Assembly: GCA_002238855.1 (NCBI GenBank)
Contig: MPND01000016.1
Span: 19,838-83,837 of the forward strand
Reading direction: 5' to 3'
Length of the DNA stretch: 64,000 bases
From: SAR202 cluster bacterium bin90
Lineage (GTDB): Bacteria; Chloroflexota; Dehalococcoidia; Lucifugimonadales; JADFKI01
In this document: positions 33,332 through 41,582 of the stretch, in pieces
Layout: each line of letters starts with the position of its first letter
How positions within the stretch are numbered: the first letter of the stretch is position 1
Translations under genes and position numbers: made by a program
Notes under the pieces: model-generated
The model's input: the letters and a program-made list of their open reading frames with translations, nothing else
The model's database searches: none
Told to the model about the DNA's origin: nothing

Positions 33332-34012
33332 TCACCCAAGGAGGCCCTTGTCCAGTTTATCGCTCACGAGCTGATGGACAGCGTTCTCCAGAGACCCGTC
33401 GCCCGCTATTCGTTCCGCAAGCCCGCTGCCCGGAAAGCGCAGCGCCCACCGATAGAGATGCTCGACGCCATCGGGCGCAGCGCCGAGGTGGGGCGATTCC
33501 GCTCTCACCGCGTCTAATGCCTCGATTATCACATTCGCCATCCTGTCGCAGTAGCGCGCTGTGGCGTCCGCAACCGTGTCGGACTCACTGGACGCCTCCT
33601 GGTACCAAGCCATGGCGTTCAGTGTGACATTGCGCGTGCGCGGGTAAAACGACGCCATCAGGTTCCAGGCGTCGCCCCCCGGTTTCTGTTCTCCGCCGCC
33701 GCGAAAGTCGGTGCGTAGAACCACCGCCGGGATGTCCAGCAACTTGGCGTACACGAACTCCACAACCGTGCCGGAGTCCAGGTCCGGCCCATCGAAGTTG
33801 AACAGCGCCAGATCGCATGTTGCCACCCCGATGAGGTCCTGGTTGCGAATGTCAACGGAGCGGTAGCCGGTCTGCTCAAGGTCCTGCGGCAGCACGCACT
33901 GATATCTTCCCTCAGAGAGATGTTCGATGTGCGATGCGAGGATCGCATTGCCGATAAGGTGCTTGTGGTCGAAAAGTTCGCCTGCGAAGTAGATTGTGTA
34001 TGCCATGCTCAT
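33332..34012 (-). CDS. nucleoside 2-deoxyribosyltransferase-like protein, copy 3
   Basis: This is the first gene of the trio in transcription order, 226 residues. The ATG at 34012 has a GGGAGG ribosome site; an ATG two codons later is possible, and an upstream extension of the frame is unlikely to be coding. YTIYFAGELFDHKHLIGNA, CDLALFNFDG and SGTVVEFVYAKLLDIP carry the superfamily motifs, including the probable catalytic Glu. The C-terminal half resembles that of its two paralogs and ends KLDKGLLG. It is divergent from the SDR gene at 34152, and the shared 140-nt gap should hold both promoters. Confidence 0.75.
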   Translation of the reverse strand: MSMAYTIYFAGELFDHKHLIGNAILASHIEHLSEGRYQCVLPQDLEQTGYRSVDIRNQDLIGVATCDLALFNFDGPDLDSGTVVEFVYAKLLDIPAVVLRTDFRGGGEQKPGGDAWNLMASFYPRTRNVTLNAMAWYQEASSESDTVADATARYCDRMANVIIEALDAVRAESPHLGAAPDGVEHLYRWALRFPGSGLAERIAGDGSLENAVHQLVSDKLDKGLLG

Positions 34013-34151
34013 CCTATCCTCCCGCAAAGAGTATAAACCAGACGGCAACAATCCATCTATGCCTATAAGGTCATTTCGGGCCAAGTTGACTGCACAATAG
34101 GGCGGTGATACCGTTTGCCGTATCACTCCCGCTTATCAGAATGGAGGCGCT

Positions 34152-34895
34152 ATGAGACTAGAAGGCAAGGTTGCGATCATAAGCGGCGGCTCGCGTGGCA
34201 TGGGCGCTGCCGAGGCTCGCATGTTCGCGCGCGAGGGCGCAAGGGTCGTAATCGGCGACCTGCTTGAGGAAGAAGGCCTGAAGGTCGTTTCAGAGATTGG
34301 CGAATCAGGTGGAGAGGCTCTATTCGTAGCTCTCGATGTGACAGACGAATCCAGCTGGCAGAGCGCCGTCAGTGCCGCCGTGGAGCGCTTCGGCAAAGTG
34401 GACATCCTCGTCAACAACGCCGCGATCTTAAGAACGCAAGGTTTGCTCGAAACTACCGAAGAGATCTGGGACGAAGTGATGGACATCAACGTCAAGGGCA
34501 CATTCCTCGGCGCAAAGACCGTCATCCCGGAGATGCGAAAGGCGGGTGGCGGCTCCATCATCAACATCTCGTCGGGAGCGGGCATCACCGGCAGCCGGCG
34601 CAACACCGCCTACCACGCCTCCAAGGGCGCGGTCAGGATATTCACCAAGTCGGCGGCAATCCAGTACGCAGGCGAAAATATCCGCGTGAACTCCGTGCAT
34701 CCCGGCCCGGTTGATACCGATATGCTCGCGTCATCCCTGACGGCGGAAAACGCGCGCAGGCCCGAGGATGTGCCGCTTGGACGAGCGGGCAGGCCTGAAG
34801 AAATCGCTTACGGCGTGCTATACCTCGCATCCGACGAGTCCTCATTCGTCACCGGCAGCGAGGTTGTCATAGACGGCGGGCGCACGGCGGAGTAG
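34152..34895 (+). CDS. short-chain dehydrogenase/reductase
   Basis: This 247-residue classical SDR binds NAD(P) through a Rossmann fold. The cofactor motif is GGSRGMGAAEA near residues 12-22, and the D after the second strand (VIGDLLEEE) hints at NAD preference. It also has NNAA, a catalytic Ser in INISSGAG, and the YHASK pair (Tyr/Lys near 155-159). The C-terminal FVTGSEVVIDGG is typical. The substrate cannot be predicted; related proteins oxidise steroids, sugars or 3-oxoacyl compounds. Confidence 0.9.
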   Translation: MRLEGKVAIISGGSRGMGAAEARMFAREGARVVIGDLLEEEGLKVVSEIGESGGEALFVALDVTDESSWQSAVSAAVERFGKVDILVNNAAILRTQGLLETTEEIWDEVMDINVKGTFLGAKTVIPEMRKAGGGSIINISSGAGITGSRRNTAYHASKGAVRIFTKSAAIQYAGENIRVNSVHPGPVDTDMLASSLTAENARRPEDVPLGRAGRPEEIAYGVLYLASDESSFVTGSEVVIDGGRTAE

Positions 34896-34902
34896 GGGGC
34901 AG

Positions 34903-35163
34903 ATGGTAATGCCTCTGTATTTCACTAGACACGCGCGGAATAGGATGAGGCAGTATAGGATTACATGTGAAGAAGTAGAATCTGTACTCGAAGCCCCTGA
35001 CCTAGTCGAGCCAGATGAGGACGACCGCTTGAACGCTACGAAAGTGCTTCCGGACAAGGTCATTCGTGTAACATATGTAGAAGAGGCGACTCGAATCGTT
35101 GTAATCACTGTTACACCACGCCGCAGTATAGACGCTGGCCATAGAAACGGAGTCCAACAATGA
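34903..35163 (+). CDS. DUF4258 domain protein
   Basis: This 86-residue protein matches DUF4258. It has the FTRHARNRMRQYRIT start with H-A-x-x-R-M, VESVLEAPD, and a VIRVTYVEEATRIVVITVTP strand pair resembling RelE/BrnT-like toxin folds. It overlaps the DUF2283 gene as ATGA. Such pairs are toxin-antitoxin-like by organisation, although proof is limited. An ATG two codons downstream of the chosen start is possible. Confidence 0.8.
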   Translation: MVMPLYFTRHARNRMRQYRITCEEVESVLEAPDLVEPDEDDRLNATKVLPDKVIRVTYVEEATRIVVITVTPRRSIDAGHRNGVQQ

Positions 35164-35378
35164 AGATTTCATACGACAATGAAGCTGACGCCCTCTATAT
35201 ATTGCTTACAGATTCAACTCCAGTGGATGCGCGGGATGTTGAAAAGGGCGTCACCGTGGACTTCGATGAACAGGGCCACATAGTAGGACTTGAAGTCTTG
35301 AGTGCAGCCGACAAACTGGGCAAGGAATCAATTTTCAACGTAAGTATAGAAAACATGCCCGCTGAACAGTCAATTTAG
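35160..35378 (+). CDS. DUF2283 domain protein
   Basis: This 72-residue protein is a clear DUF2283 member: MKISYDNEADALYI opening, then a VTVDFDEQGHIVGLEVLSAA motif near residues 30-50. The family often lies next to DUF4258, and the start overlaps the stop of that gene by four bases, so translation is coupled. It would be the antitoxin-like member if the pair is a toxin-antitoxin module. It is followed after 32 nt by the thiolase gene. Confidence 0.85.
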   Translation: MKISYDNEADALYILLTDSTPVDARDVEKGVTVDFDEQGHIVGLEVLSAADKLGKESIFNVSIENMPAEQSI

Positions 35379-35410
35379 ACATCCGGCATGCAGCAAATAG
35401 GAGAACCAAT

Positions 35411-36604
35411 ATGGAACTACAAGACGCAGTGATCGTTAGCGGAGCAAGGACTCCGGTTGGCAGGTTCGGAGGAGCGTTCAAGGACGTTGCCGCACCCGAC
35501 CTCGGCGCGGAGGCAATCAAGGCTGCGCTGGAACGCGCAGGCATCAGCCCTGAGCAGGTCGAGGAAGTCGTGATGGGCAATGCTCTGCAGGCGACCGAAG
35601 CAGGTTACGCCGCAAGGCTATCCACGCTCAAGGCAGGCATCCCGCAGGAAACGCCAACGATTGCCGTCAATCGCCAGTGTTCGTCCGGGCTTGAAGCCAT
35701 CAACATGGCAGCGCAGCTCGTCCGCACGGGCGAAGTTGACATCGCCATCGCAGGCGGTATGGAGAATATGAGCCAGTCTCCGTTCCTGCTGGGATATGAG
35801 GCGCGCTTTGACGGTCTGCGAATGGGCGACGCCACCATGAGGGATGGCTTGACCGAAGGGCTTGGCTGCCCCGTCAACCGCTACCATATGGGCGTGACCG
35901 CGGAGAATGTCGCAGAGCGTTTCGAAGTCAGCCGCGAAGACCAGGATGAGCTTGCTCTTATCAGCCACCAGCGCGCCGTCGCGGCAATCTCGAACGGACG
36001 CTTCAGCGAGCAGATTATCGATGTCAGCGTCCCACAGCGCCGCGGCGACCCGGTGGTAGTCACGCAAGACGAAGGACCGCGCGCAGACACCACGCTCGAG
36101 CGTCTGTCGACCCTTCGCCCCGTCTTCAAGCCGGGCGGCAGCGTGACGGCGGGCAACGCCTCCAGCATCAACGACGGCGCGGCGGCAGTCGTCATAATGT
36201 CGGCCACCAAAGCCGCCGAGCTTGGAATCCAGCCCAAGCTTCGCTGGCACACACGCGGCGTCGCGGGCGTAGAGCCTGCCATTATGGGCACCGGCCCCGT
36301 CCCCGCCGTCCGCAAGGCGCTCAGCAAGTCCGGCATGGACATCGATGACATCGACCTTATCGAGCTGAACGAAGCATTCGCTGCTCAGGCAATATACTGC
36401 ATGCGCGAACTCGACATGGACTTGGACAAGACCAACGTGAATGGCAGCGGCATCAGCCTCGGCCATCCCGTCGGCGCAACCGGCGCAATCATGACCGTCA
36501 AGCTCATGGAAGAGATAGGCTTGCGCGATCAGGAGCTTGGCCTAGTAACCATGTGCGTCGGCGGCGGACAGGGCGTCGCGACCATCTTCGAGCGAGTTGG
36601 GTAG
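35411..36604 (+). CDS. acetyl-CoA acetyltransferase (thiolase)
   Basis: This 397-residue thiolase condenses two acyl-CoA units or cleaves 3-ketoacyl-CoA. The nucleophilic Cys90 lies in NRQCSSGLEA. GMENMSQSPFLL, NEAFAAQA (catalytic His region replaced by NEAFA) and GHPVGATGA are present, and CVGGGQG near the C-terminus holds the second Cys. All catalytic motifs are intact. The ribosome site is AGGAG. Whether it acts in biosynthesis or degradation is unknown; no beta-oxidation partner is adjacent. Confidence 0.93.
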   Translation: MELQDAVIVSGARTPVGRFGGAFKDVAAPDLGAEAIKAALERAGISPEQVEEVVMGNALQATEAGYAARLSTLKAGIPQETPTIAVNRQCSSGLEAINMAAQLVRTGEVDIAIAGGMENMSQSPFLLGYEARFDGLRMGDATMRDGLTEGLGCPVNRYHMGVTAENVAERFEVSREDQDELALISHQRAVAAISNGRFSEQIIDVSVPQRRGDPVVVTQDEGPRADTTLERLSTLRPVFKPGGSVTAGNASSINDGAAAVVIMSATKAAELGIQPKLRWHTRGVAGVEPAIMGTGPVPAVRKALSKSGMDIDDIDLIELNEAFAAQAIYCMRELDMDLDKTNVNGSGISLGHPVGATGAIMTVKLMEEIGLRDQELGLVTMCVGGGQGVATIFERVG

Positions 36605-36634
36605 CCGTCGCAACCGCATCTTTAATTGAATTAA

Positions 36635-37894
36635 ATGGCGCAAATGACGGACTCACCAGAACCGCGCCGTCTATGGAAATCCGCGAAGGCGCACGGCATC
36701 AGCCGTCGCAGATTCCTTGCGTTGCTTTCCGCAGGAGGCGCGGCCGCAGTGCTCGCCGCCTGCGGGAACCTGTCGATGTCCGACAGTGCCCCTACGCAAT
36801 CCGTGGATCAGGTACAACCGCTGGCTTTGGGGGAGCAGTCTTCCTGGTTCAAAGACCCGACCCCGTTTATCCGGCGCGATGACAAGGGCCTCGAAGCACG
36901 CCTTGAGAATATGCAGGGTCTGATTACGCCGCGCCACCTGTTCTTCGTCCGAAACAACTCCGTCAGCGTGAACTTAGACCCGTCCGATTGGCGACTTTCG
37001 GTTGAAGGCGATGCCATTACTCAGCCGCTTGGTCTGTCATATGACCAGATACGAAATCTTCCCAGCCGCACGCTCGTCTCCTATCTGGAGTGCGCTGGCA
37101 ATCACCGTGCGATGTTCGACATCGTACAGGGACGCGCGGCGCAAGGCACGCAATGGATGACCGGCGCGATCGGCAACGGCGAATGGACAGGCGTCTCGCT
37201 CCGCGATGTCCTGACACTCGCGGGCATCACGGATGCCGCGGTCAGCGTGCTGCTGATTGGGCAGGACACCGATTCACCTGAAGGCGGCTTTCGCCGTGTC
37301 GTCCCGGTCGAGAAGGCGATGCACCCTGATACGCTCTTGGCATACGCGCTTAACGGCGACTTATTGCCCAAGGATCACGGCTATCCCCTTCGGGCACTGT
37401 TGCCCGGATGGGTGGGCAGTTCAAGCATCAAGTGGCTCAACCGCATCATCGTCTCGTCAGACCAACTATGGACCCGCAACAACACGACGTCTTATGTGTT
37501 AATCGGCGACGACTACCCGACGGATGGCGAGGCAGAGGGCGAAGTGGTGACAACTCAGAATATCAAGAGCGCCCTAGCGCTGCCGTGGCCCGCCGAATTG
37601 CCCGAAGGCTCGCACCGCATACATGGCTACGCCCACTCACCTGCTGGCAGCATCACTGCAGTGGAGTGGAGCGACAATTCGGGCAGCACATGGAATCCTG
37701 CCACGGTGCTTGAGCCGCAAGTCCAGTACTCGTGGGCGCGCTTCGAGTTCACATGGAACGCCAAATCAGGCGAGCACACCCTGATGACCCGCGCCACAGA
37801 CGCACACGGCAACACCCAGCCCGACGACATCCCCTTCAACGAAAAAGGCTACCTGTTCAACCAGCCCTTACCGCACCCCGTGGCCATTTCGTGA
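36635..37894 (+). CDS. sulfite oxidase-like molybdopterin protein, Tat-exported lipoprotein
   Basis: This 419-residue protein has a twin-arginine signal (SRRRFLALLS near residues 23-32) followed by a lipobox-like LAAC, so it is probably exported folded and lipid-anchored. The sulfite-oxidase molybdopterin domain covers about 75-280. YLECAGN contains the molybdenum-binding Cys153, and GYPLRALLPGWVGSSSIKW is the cofactor-binding block. The C-terminal Mo-co dimerisation domain follows, with VEWSDNSGSTWNPA. It may oxidise sulfite or reduce a sulfoxide. No cytochrome partner is adjacent. Confidence 0.9.
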   Translation: MAQMTDSPEPRRLWKSAKAHGISRRRFLALLSAGGAAAVLAACGNLSMSDSAPTQSVDQVQPLALGEQSSWFKDPTPFIRRDDKGLEARLENMQGLITPRHLFFVRNNSVSVNLDPSDWRLSVEGDAITQPLGLSYDQIRNLPSRTLVSYLECAGNHRAMFDIVQGRAAQGTQWMTGAIGNGEWTGVSLRDVLTLAGITDAAVSVLLIGQDTDSPEGGFRRVVPVEKAMHPDTLLAYALNGDLLPKDHGYPLRALLPGWVGSSSIKWLNRIIVSSDQLWTRNNTTSYVLIGDDYPTDGEAEGEVVTTQNIKSALALPWPAELPEGSHRIHGYAHSPAGSITAVEWSDNSGSTWNPATVLEPQVQYSWARFEFTWNAKSGEHTLMTRATDAHGNTQPDDIPFNEKGYLFNQPLPHPVAIS

Positions 37895-37943
37895 CCAGTG
37901 GGCTGGCGTGGGAACTGAAGTAGCATGCAGTCTGTGAGCCGCA

Positions 37944-38501
37944 TCAGAACCACTTTTCCACCATGTCTATCCATCCCGGCCCGATGCCTTGAATGGGGAC
38001 TCCGACGTTGAAGATATAGATCATGTCGATTACCCAGTTCAGGACGAAAAGCCCTGCGAACCACGCCCCCCAGTATATGAATGGCCTATTGGGCATGTTT
38101 GAAACCGAATAGTCAGAATCCTCGGTTACAAATCTGAATTTCACCGGAACCCTTGACAGCGAGTATAGGGCCGCACAGACTCCGAGCGTGGTGAGCACAA
38201 TTTCGATGACGGTAACACCAAATGCTAACTCGGCGCTCCCTCCATAGATGTTCTTGGTTCTCCAATTCGCCGCAATTGAAAGCAGCGTAAGCAGGATTAT
38301 AGAACCAATCCAAGCCAAGTATGTGGCCCACAACATCAACAGACGTCGCTCCTTCTTTTGCAGTCCCAAGGCAAGATTGATTGCGCCCAAAGGAATGAGG
38401 CCTATCGAAATGTATGCTAGGCCCATTGCAAACGGAGTGAGGAAGAACGCGACAATCGCGGCTACAAAACCGATCACTCCAATTATCGTTAGCCATTCCA
38501 A
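37944..38501 (-). CDS. hypothetical membrane protein
   Basis: This 185-residue protein was not recognised. It has about four to five hydrophobic segments (near residues 5-25, 27-45, 56-80, 88-112 and 140-165). A short loop with KKERR suggests the inside face, and VKFRFVTEDSDYSV lies before the last helix. The gene is AT-richer than its neighbours. It converges with the preceding oxidoreductase and sits just downstream of the CoA transferase on the same strand. No function is proposed. Confidence 0.6.
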   Translation of the reverse strand: MEWLTIIGVIGFVAAIVAFFLTPFAMGLAYISIGLIPLGAINLALGLQKKERRLLMLWATYLAWIGSIILLTLLSIAANWRTKNIYGGSAELAFGVTVIEIVLTTLGVCAALYSLSRVPVKFRFVTEDSDYSVSNMPNRPFIYWGAWFAGLFVLNWVIDMIYIFNVGVPIQGIGPGWIDMVEKWF

Positions 38502-38577
38502 TTACATTGCTCCAATTGTCCTTCTGTGGATCGCCCAACGCTGCAATAGCCCGTTGAACAAGGAAAGATTGAGTTCA

Positions 38578-39846
38578 TCACCCCACCTGCGGCGCCGTCC
38601 CGCTCACACCCTCAGCATCCAGTGCTGCAATGGCGCTCGCATCCATCCCAAGCAACTCGCCGAAGACCTGCTCGTTGTGCTCGCCCAACGTCGGTGCGTG
38701 CCAGCGCACTCCCGGCGGTGTCTCCGACATCTTCCATGCGGCGCCCGGCATGAAGTAAGGCCCGCACGAGGGATGGTCAACGAACTCCAACAAGCCGCGC
38801 TCCTGGTACTGCGGGTCATTGAAAATAGCCTCACCCGTCATCACGGGGGCAGAAGACACGCCTGCACCCTGCAGCACTCGCATCACTTCGTATGCCGACT
38901 TGTCCTGCGTCCATCCCGAAATGACCGCATCCAGCGCATCGTGATTGCGATGCCGCGCTAGGATGTCGCTGTAATCAGGATCAGTCGCCAACTGCGGCAT
39001 GCCCATCGCATCGCACATGCGCTGCCACTCGTTATCATCCGCGACAGCGATGGTAATCCACTCGTCCTCACCTCGGCACGGATAAGCTCCATGCGGCGCG
39101 TACACCGGATGCCGGTTTCCACGGTTCTCCGGTCGTTTCCCATTCATCTGAAAGCCCAGCAGGTGCTCCCCGATCGTCATGATTGCCGACTCAAGCTGTG
39201 ACACATCTATGAAGCAGCCCTGCCCTGTGCGCCTTCGCCGCCACAGCGCGGACAGAATTGCTCCCGCTGCATGCGCGCCGCTGATCGGGTCGCCAAAGTT
39301 CACCCCCGACTTCACCGGAGCGTCCTCGCCACGATACCCGTTCATGGAGGAGATACCGCCAAGCTGCTCCTGCCCAATGCCGTACTGAATGAAGTCTTTC
39401 CAGGGCCCCACGCTGCCAAATGCCGGCATGGACAACATGATGACGTCCGGTCGTATCGCTCTCAGCACCTCGTACCCAAGCCCGCGCCGCTCCATCAACC
39501 CCGCGCGAAAGTTCTCGATGACCACATCGCTGATGCTCACCAGCTCCTCGATGATCGCCTTGCCCTTCGGATGCCGCATTTCGGCTGTGACGCCCAGCTT
39601 GCTCATGTGCAGCGTGTTGAACCAGCCGCTGCGGTTCCACGGATCGTCGCCACGCTCGCCGTCCGGTAGGTTGCCCGAACCGACGATCATGCGGTGCGGG
39701 TCCCACGCACGAATCGACTCCACCTTGATAACCTCAGCGCCCATGTCCGCAAGCAGCTTCGTTGCATGCGGTCCCGCCCATATCCGTGAGAAGTCCAGGA
39801 CACGCACGCCTTCCAGCGCGCCGCCCGCAACCTGCGAGTCATTCAT
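38578..39846 (-). CDS. CaiB/BaiF family CoA transferase
   Basis: This 422-residue class III CoA transferase shows the start GVRVLDFSRIWAGPHATKLLADMGAEVIKVE and the catalytic Asp region in FGDPISGAHAAGAIL. A C-terminal GVRWHAPTLGEHNEQV segment completes the family pattern. It moves CoA between carboxylic acids; the actual acids are not predictable. Such enzymes are expanded in some uncultured Chloroflexota. The gene is on the minus strand, divergent from the metallopeptidase. Confidence 0.92.
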   Translation of the reverse strand: MNDSQVAGGALEGVRVLDFSRIWAGPHATKLLADMGAEVIKVESIRAWDPHRMIVGSGNLPDGERGDDPWNRSGWFNTLHMSKLGVTAEMRHPKGKAIIEELVSISDVVIENFRAGLMERRGLGYEVLRAIRPDVIMLSMPAFGSVGPWKDFIQYGIGQEQLGGISSMNGYRGEDAPVKSGVNFGDPISGAHAAGAILSALWRRRRTGQGCFIDVSQLESAIMTIGEHLLGFQMNGKRPENRGNRHPVYAPHGAYPCRGEDEWITIAVADDNEWQRMCDAMGMPQLATDPDYSDILARHRNHDALDAVISGWTQDKSAYEVMRVLQGAGVSSAPVMTGEAIFNDPQYQERGLLEFVDHPSCGPYFMPGAAWKMSETPPGVRWHAPTLGEHNEQVFGELLGMDASAIAALDAEGVSGTAPQVG

Positions 39847-39953
39847 GTGTCGCTATCCCTTTCCTGCTGAATATCCACATGTTAGCCTACTTGGTGATAA
39901 TCTCAATACCCGACAGCCAACGCTAGCACGCGCATCAAAACAGGAGCACCGAA

Positions 39954-40373
39954 TTGCTGACCATATCCAGAGCTTTCGCCGATGACATGATCGCCCACTC
40001 CCAGCAGGAGGACCCCAACGAATGTTGCGGTATCCTCGCAGGCAAGAACGGCGTCGTCGCGAATCTGTACCGCATAGCAAACTCCACGCCCAGCCCATAC
40101 CGCTACGTCATGGAACCGCAGGAAATGCTCAACGCGATGCGCGATGCCGACTCCAATGATTGGGACATCACGGCATTCTACCACTCCCACACCCACAGCC
40201 CCGCATATCCCTCGCCGACCGACGTCCGTATGGCGCAGCAGAGCGGCTGGCTCGGCGAAGATGTCTACTACATCCTCGTCTCTCTCGAAGACAAGGCAGC
40301 TCCGCAAATACGCGCCTTCCGCATCATGGAAAGCGGCGACATCGTAGAGCAGGAATTCACCATCTCCGACTGA
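39954..40373 (+). CDS. M67 family (JAMM/JAB) metallopeptidase
   Basis: This 139-residue protein has a JAMM zinc site: H77-x-H79-x10-D90 in HSHTHSPAYPSPTD, and an upstream Glu in the NECCGILAG segment. It belongs to the M67/Mov34 group, which in bacteria includes enzymes removing residues from sulfur-carrier proteins. No ThiS/MoaD-like carrier is adjacent. The TTG start at 39954 has an AGGAG ribosome site about 8 nt upstream; no ATG fits. It lies just before the envelope protein at 40503. Confidence 0.85.
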   Translation: MLTISRAFADDMIAHSQQEDPNECCGILAGKNGVVANLYRIANSTPSPYRYVMEPQEMLNAMRDADSNDWDITAFYHSHTHSPAYPSPTDVRMAQQSGWLGEDVYYILVSLEDKAAPQIRAFRIMESGDIVEQEFTISD

Positions 40374-40502
40374 CCCACCCAGTTGAGCAAGCTGCTCCTT
40401 ACCCTGCCTCCGACGCTAACCATTCTCTCCCTCGCTGCGTTTCAATTCGTGAGCGGCTCACAATTCCACGACCACACACGCAGCAAAAATGGGAGAGCAG
40501 TC

Positions 40503-41483
40503 ATGAGAAAGAAACTGTTAGGAGGCTTACTTGTCGTCGCTATTCTTGCCACGGCAGGCACAGTAGCGACGCAGGTAAACACCACGGAAGCCAGCACCAC
40601 ATCGCACACGAATGCAGAACGCGCCTCTGCACAGGGCGGTATGGGCGCCGAGCAAAGCGAATCCACATCCAGACCATTCATCGGCATAGCCATCACCTCA
40701 GTCCCGGAGGGCAGCGACACCGACGGCGCGCTCATAGTCCGCGTCGTCGAAGGCAGCGCAGCAGACGGCAACCTGCAGGTGGACGACATCATCACCGCAC
40801 TCGATGACGAATCCGTTGCCGGCCCGCGCGATGTCGTAAGCATAGTGCGCGATCATGCCCCCGGCGATGTGATTGTCTTCAGCGTTTTCCGAGACGGCAC
40901 CGGTATGAACATCAGCATCACCGTCGGGGAGCGGGATGAATCAGCCCACGATGGCAGAAGTGGCAATCGCGGCGGCTATTACAAGTCCGGCATCTTCGGC
41001 AAGTCAAATGAACATCTCGTCCTGTCCGACACGCGCTACATGACCGATGACGGCGTGAAGACCGTGCGCAAGGCGGTAGGCACGGCTCAGAACATCGACA
41101 CGGACGCGGGCACATTCGACCTGCTGCTGCGCGACGATTCCGAAACCCTGTCCTTCACCATCGACGACGACACCAGGATAGCGACAGACGCCGTTGAAGG
41201 CGAAGCAGGCCTCTCCGACCTGAGCGCGGACGCGACCACGATGGTCGTTCAGGTTACGAATCCGGACGGCACGAGCCAGGTTCAGAGTGTGGTACAAGGC
41301 GATTACTCGCTGACGGTCCATTCCATTCTCGGAAGGCATGGTTTCAATATGGTGCCCCGGCTTGAGAGGGACGGCTCCGGTGGCTTTTCGCCGCAGCGAT
41401 TCTTCTTCAGGTGGCGCGGCGGCAATGACCAACAGCAGCAGGGCAACTACGATGGAAATCGTGGTCGCGGCGGACGCAATTAA
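40503..41483 (+). CDS. secreted PDZ-domain protein with a novel repeat module
   Basis: This 326-residue exported protein has a signal peptide (about residues 1-30, MRKKLLGGLLVVAILATAG). A PDZ domain (about 58-140) follows, with GALIVRVVEGSAADGNLQVDD. Then comes a module of about 95 residues (about 172-266) that is repeated in the next gene, with pieces S-D-x-R-Y, VGTAQNIDTDAGTFDLLL and FTIDDDTRI. A Gly/Gln/Asn/Arg-rich tail ends the protein. The ATG at 40503 has GGGAGAG upstream; an earlier in-frame ATG would bury the signal peptide. A strong terminator follows. The function is unknown. Confidence 0.75.
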   Translation: MRKKLLGGLLVVAILATAGTVATQVNTTEASTTSHTNAERASAQGGMGAEQSESTSRPFIGIAITSVPEGSDTDGALIVRVVEGSAADGNLQVDDIITALDDESVAGPRDVVSIVRDHAPGDVIVFSVFRDGTGMNISITVGERDESAHDGRSGNRGGYYKSGIFGKSNEHLVLSDTRYMTDDGVKTVRKAVGTAQNIDTDAGTFDLLLRDDSETLSFTIDDDTRIATDAVEGEAGLSDLSADATTMVVQVTNPDGTSQVQSVVQGDYSLTVHSILGRHGFNMVPRLERDGSGGFSPQRFFFRWRGGNDQQQQGNYDGNRGRGGRN

Positions 41484-41513
41484 CCTTCTGCGCATAAACT
41501 TCTGCTAACCTCT

Positions 41514-41554
41514 GGTTGCCCGCGGCGTTATACAACGCGGGCAACCATTTTTTT
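41514..41554 (+). terminator. strong intrinsic terminator
   Basis: An 11-bp perfect stem (41514-41524 with 41536-41546) around an 11-nt loop is followed by a run of seven T (41548-41554). It ends the PDZ-protein transcript and separates it from the paralogous gene. Confidence 0.9.
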
Positions 41555-41582
41555 CGACGCAACCGAGGGGCAGGAGTTTATC

